A DNA stretch of 64,000 bases from contig NC_088867.1 in NCBI RefSeq assembly GCF_032884065.1, positions 55,324,968 to 55,388,967 on the forward strand. The letters are read 5' to 3'. The DNA comes from Artemia franciscana. Taxonomy: Eukaryota; Arthropoda; Branchiopoda; Anostraca; Artemiidae. A program made the translations under genes and the position numbers. Below are positions 58,001-64,000 of this stretch, one piece after another. Position 1 is the stretch's first letter; each line of letters opens with the position of its first letter. The notes under the pieces are model-generated. The model ran no database searches. It was not told the origin of the DNA and was given only the letters and a program-made list of their open reading frames with translations.

Positions 58001-59146
58001 AAAAGTAGTTAATGTTTGATGTTTATGTTAATGTTTCTTATGCAAAGTTTTTTTTTAAGTTTGAATAATCAGTTTTGCTTTTTGATTTTCACAGTTTAAC
58101 GTGGCAACACTGACAAGAATACGAAGCTACCCAAAAATTTCATAACATGGGAAATTTTTTTTTTAGAAAATCGCAGTTTTCATGTATGGATAGACTGGGA
58201 TGGGTCCAAAGGTATAAAATATATATTTTGATGTCCATGGTGCTTGAGGGCAAATAACTATACATCAAAGTTATTCCTTGGAATTTCGAGGGTTAATCTC
58301 AGTCTCCTGCTTTGGCCTGAACGAAAATCCAAGGGTAGAATAAAAATCGTCGATTCTATGAAAGAAGATTCTCCATCTTCTTTTAGGAAATCCTCACAAG
58401 CGGTATTATAAATGAATTAACTATCCCTTTTTGTTCTTTTTCAATCGTTGATCTGGTGTTTTTATCTACCAAAAAACTGCTAATCGATAATTGACGACAA
58501 TTTACACGTTTGAACTTGTAGGATAAAAATAATGCACATAGGGTTGTCTATAATTTAATTTGTGTTGTATTAAACCCAAAAGTTTCAAATTCAACTCTCC
58601 GTTTAGGGCGTGTTATTTCATTGCAATGTTGTATTACATTGAGTGGAGTAGATACATTCATTCATTCATTCAGCAATGGAGAGTAAGGTGTGGTCCCTCC
58701 TAGCCGTCTTATACATGAATTACGACAAAGAGAAAGAGATATACAAAGACAAAGAGAAATAAAAAATCCTTACAACCCTTATATCACCAATTAGGACAGG
58801 GCTTCAGAGACATTATTCCACAGAGGATGTGTGTGACGCTGAAAGACACAGATTCATAAGAGTCCAGCCCTTTGGGAGGGGGTTGTCCTAGGATTTTTCG
58901 TTGGAGAGTGTCAAAAAGCCACACAAAATTTTTAGGGCCCTGTTCTGAAGATTCATTGGTTGTCATTGCGAGTGGTCTTTATGAAGAGATGGGGTTCCTA
59001 ATCGCCCTCCCTAGTGTGTGGACAGGACTTACAAATAGTTTCATAAACATGTATTACCTCATCATCGTCATCTAAACGCACGCGTTTCAAAGCAACAATT
59101 TCATGTGTTTCTCGATTTTTAGCTTTAAAGACAGTCCCATAAGTAC
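40012..59146 (-). CDS. Cdk5: Cdk5, cyclin-dependent kinase 5 (five exons; first exon outside window)
   Basis: CDK5 is a proline-directed Ser/Thr kinase activated by p35/p39-type partners, best known in neurons. Spliced coding blocks are 59146-59058, 50931-50650, 46895-46724, 43589-43378 and 40110-40012 (minus strand). All have AG acceptors and GT donors and join in frame (phases 0, 0, 1, 0). They give about 284 residues, against 292 in vertebrates once the roughly 12 first codons are added. Diagnostic features are GTYG with the inhibitory Tyr, the catalytic Lys in VALKRV, the PSSALRE helix (the CDK5 form of PSTAIRE), [11 protein letters not shown] and the activation loop [16 protein letters not shown], with Ser where cell-cycle CDKs have Thr. 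The exon for the start methionine was not found between 59147 and 64000. Introns of 3.1-8.1 kb are packed with repeats. All coding pieces look intact. Confidence 0.96.
40215..41870 (-). repeat. About 10-copy 188-bp array homologous to Cdk5 terminal exon
   Basis: Copies of the exon core (plus strand: aaatagaactgctgcatag followed by an ttttcggtggtaatacgacg-like segment and aaaagcagcttttat) are anchored at about 40227, 40402, 40591, 40780, 40968, 41156, 41341, 41529, 41710 and 41798. Spacing is mostly 181-189 bp; the three at 40780-41156 are exactly 188 apart and almost identical. The real exon, at 40052 in the same register, aligns with the unit including its upstream intron bases (tatag, agcaactattgagc). 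On the minus strand several units read [17 protein letters not shown]-like against the exon's [17 protein letters not shown]. The acceptor AG immediately before the exon is 'aa' in the copies I read. Confidence 0.88.
41871..42020. other. Right edge of exon-derived array and spacer
   Basis: Still contains the array's flank phrase (agcaactattgag, gttatgagttatctgagaga), then AT-rich sequence up to the 76-bp array. Confidence 0.5.
42021..42323. repeat. Tandem array, 4 copies of about 76 bp
   Basis: gattttttgggttgttttct starts at 42021, 42097, 42173 and 42248, each followed by actgtctta … tacccgtttttctataattt. Copies are almost identical. It lies in the last intron of Cdk5. Confidence 0.96.
42660..43020. 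repeat. Direct duplication, period 217 bp, in Cdk5 intron
   Basis: cagtcaaagtggaatatttt at 42671 and again at 42888, followed by about 130 nearly identical bases to ccagttggagggggcgggta. It is a recent duplication in the last intron. Confidence 0.93.
43378..43589 (-). CDS. Cdk5: Cdk5 exon: C-lobe
   Basis: 212 bp. Acceptor …ttttaattttag, donor gtactat; phase 1 in, phase 0 out. It encodes (E)[53 protein letters not shown] and PKGRDLLQ. Confidence 0.97.
43890..44960. repeat. Degenerate about 105-120-bp repeat array, left block
   Basis: The phrase aaatattggctctttcaagagcatttt recurs in varied form about every 105-120 bp (near 44041, 44158, 44275, 44380, 44497, 44600, 44720, 44925), alternating with cattaaaatgacgttttcc and aaaaggacgac. 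It lies in the Cdk5 intron between the DFG and C-lobe exons. Confidence 0.85.
44965..45505 (-). mobile_element. Insertion splitting the 105-120-bp array; possible LINE 3' end
   Basis: Array units stop at about 44965 and resume at about 45510. Read on the minus strand, the block ends 'ttttgtaaataaatattatcttatc', which resembles the 3' tail of some non-LTR retrotransposons. No coding part was recognised, so class is tentative. Confidence 0.45.
45506..45795. repeat. Degenerate about 105-120-bp repeat array, right block
   Basis: Same units as 43890-44960 (attgtgctcttccaagagca, ttggctttttcaagagcatt, ttggctctttcaagcgcatt). Confidence 0.8.
45796..46723. other. Cdk5 intron, nothing recognised
   Basis: AT-rich intronic sequence with short 'ttgttactaatt' repeats at 46360-46430. 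No additional exon was seen. Confidence 0.5.
46724..46895 (-). CDS. Cdk5: Cdk5 exon: DFG and activation loop
   Basis: 172 bp. Acceptor …taatctacag, donor gtatgta; phase 0 in, phase 1 out (Glu codon split G/AA). It encodes [36 protein letters not shown] and [12 protein letters not shown]. Confidence 0.97.
46896..47756. other. Cdk5 intron, nothing recognised
   Basis: AT-rich intronic sequence; no exon or element end was recognised. Confidence 0.5.
47757..48760. repeat. Tandem repeat array, about 280-bp unit (first spacing 414)
   Basis: gggatttaaaataagagctc occurs at 47757 (variant), 48171, 48451 and 48735 (partial). Each is followed by atcaaatttcattaagatcc, gatcacccgttcgtaagtta, tcccaccaagtttcatcc and ctccactctaagcgtttt. 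The C-rich tracts vary between units. An open frame at 47890-48099 falls inside a unit and is not a gene. Confidence 0.9.
48951..49085. repeat. (TA)n / (TACA)n microsatellite
   Basis: Palindromic 'tatatacatacatatacatatatatg' ends enclose a long TA run. Confidence 0.95.
49086..49620. other. Cdk5 intron, nothing recognised
   Basis: Intronic; no exon or mobile element was recognised. Confidence 0.45.
49621..50210 (-). repeat. Degenerate duplicates of the Cdk5 PSSALRE-HRD exon 3' half
   Basis: Block 49797-49935 (plus: agtaagttggcttgttacaa, gtttcaaatatctctg, ctggcaatttctaaatcgtc, taagcagcgagaatataaaa) aligns with exon positions 50640-50760 (agtaagctaccttgttaata, gtttcaaatctctgtg, atggcaatatgccaatcctc, taagcagctggtacataaaa), including the donor side. 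A second, shorter copy lies at about 50155-50205 (aagctaacgagaagctttaa, atctctctgaaagacag). Related C-rich flanks (ttccttcccctaggtatgtg; tttctcccctggggacgtgt) suggest a unit of roughly 355 bp. Stops and indels make these non-coding. Confidence 0.75.
50222..50547 (-). mobile_element. tRNA-derived SINE with 11-bp target duplication
   Basis: Flanked by ttctgattgta on both sides (50211-50221 and 50548-50558). On the minus strand it starts gccgtcctggccgagtgg, an A-box region typical of a Ser/Leu-type tRNA. It carries the B box ggttcgaattcc about 50 bp on, continues with a tRNA-unrelated body, and ends in a simple 'cctttacctt' tail. Length is 326 bp. It interrupts the second exon-derived block in the Cdk5 intron. 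A 3' fragment of the same family is at 11501-11600. Confidence 0.93.
50650..50931 (-). CDS. Cdk5: Cdk5 exon: PSSALRE helix to HRDLKPQN loop
   Basis: 282 bp, 94 codons, phase 0 at both ends. Acceptor …tcctttcag, donor gtagcttac. It contains [51 protein letters not shown] and [12 protein letters not shown]. Degenerate copies of its 3' half lie further along the next intron (49797-49935 and about 50150-50210). Confidence 0.97.
50932..51685. other. Cdk5 intron, nothing recognised
   Basis: AT-rich intronic sequence; no exon was recognised. Confidence 0.5.
51686..51905. repeat. Tandem repeat, 3 purine-rich copies
   Basis: Units of about 60-90 bp made of 'ataaaggaggaagagga' followed by 'gtaatttctctgactttcaa' and 'ccctagggtttgac'. 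The unit varies by inserted aggagga words. It lies in the Cdk5 intron. Confidence 0.9.
51906..52912. other. Cdk5 intron with a GC-richer block at 52270-52440
   Basis: The minus strand of 52200-52445 has two overlapping open frames (e.g. [17 protein letters not shown]) and is GC-richer than its surroundings. It resembles no family I can name and might be a transposon 3' end or an unannotated exon. The rest is AT-rich. Confidence 0.35.
52913..54651 (+). mobile_element. 1.74-kb hairpin-rich repeat, copy E
   Basis: TCAAACAG at 52913 to ATTTAA at 54651 (1,739 bp), with the internal stem-loop at about 53859-53932 and a terminal foldback at about 54365-54645. Copy F begins at the very next base. 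It lies in the large Cdk5 intron. Confidence 0.88.
54652..57232 (+). mobile_element. 1.74-kb hairpin-rich repeat, copy F, expanded by an internal triplication
   Basis: Starts TCAAACAG immediately after copy E's ATTTAA and ends ATTTAA at 57232. It is 2,581 bp, about 840 bp longer than its relatives. The excess equals two extra 422-bp units (see 55898-57163). Confidence 0.88.
55898..57163. repeat. 422-bp unit, three tandem copies within copy F
   Basis: Repeats such as cttgttgcctttttaagtag (about 56321 and 56743) and tttaactctttgccacaatt (56221 and 56643) are exactly 422 bp apart. The second and third units are nearly identical; the first (from about 55898) is slightly more diverged. Each unit carries one arm-loop-arm of the terminal foldback. 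Confidence 0.93.
57233..59057. other. Cdk5 intron; dispersed repeat at 57365-57490
   Basis: 57365-57490 matches 38430-38560 (ccaataattcggagaaaaa, tagcccatgccccttgacta). The rest is AT-rich intron with (cattcatt)n at about 58657-58672. No extra exon was seen. Confidence 0.55.
59058..59146 (-). CDS. Cdk5: Cdk5 exon: glycine-loop end and catalytic lysine
   Basis: 89 bp. Acceptor …ttttctag, then GTACTTATGGG; donor gtaatac. It encodes (G)[20 protein letters not shown] and RVRLDDDDE. The first two bases complete the Gly codon split with the missing exon 1. It carries the inhibitory Tyr of the glycine loop and the ATP-anchoring Lys. Confidence 0.95.
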
Positions 59147-59329
59147 CTAGAAAAGAAAAAAATTACACATATTAATATTTATGCAAATATAATGCAATTA
59201 TACTATTTATGCAAATATATTAATATTTATACAAAGTTAACTTAAAGGGGTTCGAGACAGGTACTTGTGTGATAAAACCCAAACCACTCAAAAAGTGACG
59301 CTAGGTTAATCCTAAGTATGATAAAATGT

Positions 59330-59543
59330 AATACTTTAGAAACGAATTTGGGCTATATATTTGCACATTAGGGAGTGGGGGTAAAGTAGAGGGGGTCTGC
59401 ATGCAAAATGAGTTAGCTGCAAACATTCTGAATATTATGAAGTAAGAATTGTTTTCTGACTTCATACTGTCCAAATACTTTACCCCCATCCCCTAATGTT
59501 CAAATATATAGCCCAAACTGTATATTTTCCAACTATTCTGTCG
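59330..59543. mobile_element. Foldback MITE, copy 2
   Basis: Left arm 59345-59384 (gggctatatatttgcacatt, agggagtgggggtaaagta), right arm 59477-59520 (tactttacccccatccccta, atgttcaaatatatagccc). Inner spacer about 90 bp. Same family as 9575-9731, with matching outer words (tactttagaa, tattctgtcgc). It lies upstream of the first Cdk5 exon in the window, in the probable first intron. Confidence 0.8.
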
Positions 59544-60439
59544 CTTCTTTTTGTCTTTTCTCACGCTAAGTTGAAAGAAAATAGCAAAAGAAACCGGTTT
59601 GCAGCGCGTCAATGCATGAACAACTTGAGCGGTGGGGGGTATATCATATAAGTACCTTGAGACATTAAAGGATAACACAATCTTGTCCATTATAAATCTT
59701 CTCAGTTTGGGTTTAAGCTCCCTCAAGAAGAAGTGCAATCTTGACGAAAATTCAACATGCATGAGAACACTAAGCCCATATTTTCAAATTTACTATGATT
59801 ATTTCTTTAAACTGACTGAATAAATACTCGAATGGCTACAGATTCAAAAGGTTCTCTTCATTCATGGATGAGGGAGTGACAGATCCCCTCTTGCTGCAAA
59901 GACATGTGTTTTTATGGAAAATTATACTTTATTCTGAAAAGCCCACAAGGTGAACTCTTTGTCTCAAAGCACATTTCTGCAAAAAATACATTTTATGTAA
60001 AGGATGGAGTTTGAAGGGGTAGTAGCCCTCCTTATACTTTGAATAACCCTGGATACAGTATTAAAATGACCAAAAATTATATAACAAAAGTAAGTTATTT
60101 TCTAGTGAAAGCAAACTGCAGCATTAAGGCTTGAAACATATGTAAGGGATTATGTCTTCTCCTGGACCCTGCTCTTGCTAAAACTTGAACTATTCCCTCC
60201 CCCCCCCCCCAATGTTTCAAGAATGAATGCTCAAACACAGATCAATCAGAAGCAGATAAAATAATTTTTCACGATTGCCCAAGAATGGAAGAGCTTACTG
60301 ATTTACATTTGCTTTAAACAGTATCATTTTCTGTTCATATATTTTAAACAGCAATTGATAAATAAAAAAAAGGAAGTTACCCATTAATTATATTTTTTGT
60401 AGTCATAAGTGCTTTCAATAAAGCCTTTCTGGGGCTATA
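59544..60439. other. Non-coding, probable Cdk5 first intron
   Basis: AT-rich with a C-run at about 60198-60210. No gene, and no sequence resembling the missing Cdk5 exon 1 (MQKYEKLEKIGEG-type) was seen. Confidence 0.45.
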
Positions 60440-60673
60440 ATGAAAGAAAGGTTGAGATTGCTAGGCCTCGTTCTACGGATGAAGGATGACAGATTACCGA
60501 AGATTGTCCTTTTTGGCCAACCGTCTGGGGCTACACGGAAAGCAGGTCGTCCTTGTCTGGGTTGGGAGGATGTCATAAATAAAGATTTAAAGGAAATGGG
60601 AACTTCCTGGGAGGGTGTGAAGAGGGAGGCTTTAAATAGATTAGGCTGGAGGAGGAGCTTGGTGCTGCAGTGA
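60440..60673 (+). pseudogene. LINE ORF2 C-terminal fragment
   Basis: A 77-codon frame reads RLRLLGLVLRMKDDRLPKIV, LFGQPSGATRKAGRPCLGWE, DVINKDLKEMGTSWEGVKRE and ALNRLGWRR. This is the conserved C-terminal tail of the LINE family whose endonuclease and reverse transcriptase lie at 6600-11500. It is 5'-truncated as usual for LINE insertions. It ends 'gcagtgagttattagtagca' with a short (agt)n and no poly(A). Confidence 0.87.
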
Positions 60674-63249
60674 GTTATTAGTAGCAGTAGTAGTACTATT
60701 GTACTTTACATAAATGTAACTAGTGCAACTAGTTTCATGAATATTACAAATACAACTAATGTAACTAATTTAAAAAAAGCAATATTGTACTTTAGAATAA
60801 ATACAGGGAGTTGAGGAATGGGCAACCCACCTCATATATGAAATACTGCCTGTTTGTTTTAAATTTCAATGTTGCTCTTTATATTTGTTTGAAAAAGATA
60901 GTTTTATCACTTAATTCAATGCTTAAAAACACAAAATAAACAGCTGAAGGTAAATAATGACTGACAAATCAACAGTAGGTCAACTGGTCACAGATTTATT
61001 GAAGAAAATGACAGCATGAATGTAACTAATGCACTAATGGAGTGACACATTTTTACCATCACTATATTAGGATATTAATGTCTAACATAACACATGAATG
61101 CTATGGATTGTTATCAATTGATTAGGGGGTGCTGATAGATGAGTCACTAATGTTATTTTCTTCTGGGGCAATTAAAAATTAGACAGTGTTAGCCCTGCTT
61201 GTATTTAGCAGTTGTATTTTCAAAATGTACATTATGCTAGTTTCATTACAGTATACATATACTCCTTAAGGTCTATTCTAGATATTTGGCTTCAGCAGCA
61301 GATCCATAGGGTAGTTTAGCGGCATATGTTCCCCAGAAGGTAAAATATTTGTATTAATTACAGGGTTCGAGGGGCAAAAGTACTGATAGGAGAGCTAAAT
61401 CTTTATTAGGGTTCCCTCCAATATTAATTCTGGATCCACCCCTGTCTGGGTTTGTTCATTTATTTTTAAGAGCTTGATCTGACATATTTTCTTACAGTTC
61501 ATGTATAGCCCAATTCTTATTGAGGGACTATTAAGTTTTCTTTCTGCAAGATTGGAAAATCTTATCAGCCTTACAAAATCAAGGCAAAAAAAAAATCAAC
61601 TCAAAAATCCATTTTCCAAAAACCTTACAGGACACTTTTCACCCCTTAAGGATAGGGGCGTAACTTACTATGGGGCAGGGGGAGGGTTGGTAACTGTCCC
61701 TCCGAGACCTCAGTTTTCCCCCAGACCCAAGTTTGCCCCCCCCAGATTAAATCTAGTTTTTTCAACAATATTTTCAAAACTAAGATAAGTCTGCATAATT
61801 TAAGCATCAACAGAAACGGATCAGTATATGTTTACCTTTATATTACTATATAGCATCTTTATAGTATTTTTATAGTACTGTATAATACCTTTATTGTACC
61901 AAATGGCTCATTTTCCAGCTTTTACTGCCATTTTGTTTGGGAAAATTGTCTCCAACTTGCCCCCCCCAAGGATTTGAACGAAATTATGCCACTCCTTAAG
62001 GATTTCTTTGAAATTGTACACATGTCTTTTTACCTCAGTTTAATTGTAAAATTTTAAAAAGCTGGAACAGAAAAAAACTTATAGCAAAATTAAAGACTTA
62101 AAAATTAAATTAAAGTTAAAATTAAATTAATTAAAGTCAAAATTAAAATTAAAGACAAAATTAATAGCAAAAGTAATTAAATTGGGTGAGCAAACTTTCC
62201 GAAATGGGCCCAGCACCTTAATCGTGATCTAGAAAGGTGTTCTCAAAGCCTTATTTCTTTTTCTTCCAATTATTTAAGGCTCAGAAGATTATAAAGAAAA
62301 GCAGTCTTAACTTAAAAAAAAACTCTATTTTGAAAAAAAACTAGTCCCTATTTTTGAATTGAGTTGGCTCTTCCTTGACTTTGGGTTATAAAGCTCAGGG
62401 ATCAATTCAACATTTAAACAGAATTTTAAGCCATATTAAATTTTTTTGAATCGAAGATATTTTTTGAAAAACTATTTGAAACCTAATAAAATCAAGATTT
62501 AGCACAAGTAAAAGGCCCAAAACGCTCTTAGGTCTTCTTTTTGCTATACATCTATTTCTTAAAGTTTTATTTTGTAAAACAAAAATTGGCAAAGGTCAGT
62601 ACCATTTGAAGAGGGTGGGAGTACAGAGGTAGACAATTCAAGTGATCATAGAGAGGGAATAATCAAGTCATTGGATCAATCCTAGAATTTCCAAATTAGG
62701 AAATTTTTGCTATTTGAAAAATTAGAAGTTAGGAAAGTGAAACTTTCAGGAATGAATCTAGAGTCTGAGTTACACCCTAGTGAGATCTTGTTTACTGGTA
62801 TGCCTTAAAGACTGACATTGGTAATTATTTTAGAATTTTTAAATTAGTCTCCAGAATCTTATAGCATGCTCTTCTAAATACCAAACATCCTCAATACATA
62901 GAGTAGCACCTCGCCTGAAGGAGACTCACTAAAACAAAAAGAGAGGCACTTTTAGGTGACTAATTTTACACTCTTTGTTATGGTTAAAGCCACGTTTGTC
63001 CACCAATCATCTCACTCCTCCCCCCTGATGGCTCTATATATACCCCTAGGTTATATACAAAACTAGCATAAAATAAAAATGGGGTCATTAAATTCTTAAT
63101 TGTATACTGTTTTTCTACATAATACTTGCTACCAGGGGCATAGTGCTACCAGCATTTTTATTGGGGGGGGGGAGTGAGAATTGCATTTTAGCACTACTGA
63201 AGAAAAGTTACCATTTACTGAAGATGCTACTAGATTAAATCCAAAATAT
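60674..63249. other. Non-coding sequence, nothing firmly recognised
   Basis: AT-rich. It includes a simple attaaa-type repeat at 62090-62175, a 'ggggcgtaacttactatggg' dispersed-type block at 61655-61740, and a segment near 62735-62775 resembling 1080-1120. No gene was recognised. Confidence 0.45.
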
Positions 63250-63520
63250 TACACAATACATAATAAACAAACATTAAGTAAACATAAAATCAAGTAATGG
63301 TGGTCAACCTTTTACTAAGATTATCAGCAATAAGTGACTACAGATGACAGTAGTATAGTTCAAAAAAATCGTTTGGGTGGGCTAAGGTGTAATTCATATA
63401 TATTCTGCTTTTTTTCAGCAGGCTTCATCACTAATATTGCAGAACCTATTCCCCCTCCCCAACCTCCCATCCTAACACAAATGTTCATTTTATAGTTGAA
63501 TCAAGCACCCTTCTAACAGT
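63250..63520 (+). repeat. Dispersed repeat, copy 2 (pairs with 440-700)
   Basis: Same order of words as 440-700: aataaacaaacattaa, gtggtcaaccttttactaag, tatcagcaataag, tttttttcagcaggcttcat, then a C-rich block and acaaatgttca. The similarity is interrupted by small gaps. Confidence 0.6.
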
Positions 63521-64000
63521 CCCATCTATTGAGCTATTCAGTTGCCTATGATTTTAAACAGATTTTGACTCTGTAAGATTAAATTTGTAGTGCTAAACTT
63601 TTGCTATGCATGATTCATTGAAATATTACTTATGATTTTTTATTAAATTGATTTGGTAGTCGATTTGCTGATTTATATTAATAGACAGCATTGAAATAAG
63701 TGGGTCACATAAAGCAAAAGCAAAAATAATCTCATCCAAGTCTAATCTCATATTGTAACATGAACCTTATAATACTTCAAAATTAGATGAATGCACATAT
63801 AAAATAAACACACAGACTTGTTACACAAATTGTAGTTGTCCATGTTTTTCTATATTAAATTCATTTTATCACTTTATCAAGGTCAATTTATACTTTCCTT
63901 TCAATTGCCAACAGAGCAAGTGAAGATGATCTTTCTTACTTTGTGGTGTTGTAGCAGAATATCTTCAACCATCAAAGTCAAGAAGAAGATCTTACACACA
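63521..64000. other. Non-coding to window end, nothing recognised
   Basis: AT-rich; no gene or repeat terminus was recognised. Confidence 0.45.

Noticed and set aside
61501-61788. 95-codon plus-strand frame
   Set aside because: Ends in a C-rich dispersed repeat block (PPRPQFSPRPKF); there is no recognisable protein family.
59147-64000. Cdk5 first exon
   Set aside because: I scanned the minus strand for an MQKYEKLEKIGEG-type coding piece followed by a donor and found none; it is probably beyond the window.

Overview
The window is eukaryotic nuclear DNA. It has spliced genes, non-LTR retrotransposon relics, Helitrons, tRNA-derived SINEs and long AT-rich introns full of repeats. The encoded CDK5 and ALYREF-type proteins and the repeat style suggest an arthropod, possibly a brine-shrimp-like crustacean; that is an inference, because no species marker is present. 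Almost all of the 64 kb is repeats or introns.

Host genes. The right third (40.0-59.15 kb, minus strand) carries five exons of Cdk5. Only the first exon (about 12 codons) is missing, and it probably lies beyond position 64000. An intronless ALYREF/THO4-type mRNA-export adaptor lies at 25238-25906 (minus). I recognised no other intact host gene.

Mobile DNA, left to right. A 1,742-bp repeat family of unresolved class begins with TCAAACAG, ends with ATTTAA and is full of long hairpins. It occurs at 2285-4026, 12258-14007 (minus), 32879-34620, 36276-37373 (minus, mosaic), 52913-54651 and 54652-57232. A decayed LINE (6600-11500) is split by a 2.4-kb insertion with an 11-bp target duplication. A hAT/ZBED-like transposase remnant (11849-12257) follows. 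A decayed autonomous Helitron (about 14620-19345) is followed by tandem and nested Helitron derivatives (19365-21225, 26516-32016). Among these are two short elements with both ends recognisable, and one minus-strand internally deleted, internally duplicated copy (27551-30522). A tRNA-derived SINE with a clean target duplication (50222-50547) and several foldback/MITE elements complete the set.

Tandem arrays are common: about 190 bp x5 (21270-22216), about 130 bp x3 (32282-32705), 188 bp x10 (40215-41870), 76 bp x4 (42021-42323), about 110 bp degenerate (43890-45790), about 280 bp (47757-48760) and 422 bp x3 (55898-57163).

The most unusual observation is that the Cdk5 locus appears to have built repeats out of its own exons. 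The roughly 10-copy array in the last intron is homologous to the terminal coding exon plus flanking intron, and the copies I translated mostly keep the exon's reading frame. The next intron upstream of the C-lobe exons holds two degenerate copies of the end of the HRDLKPQN exon. Both need alignment, expression and species comparison to test.
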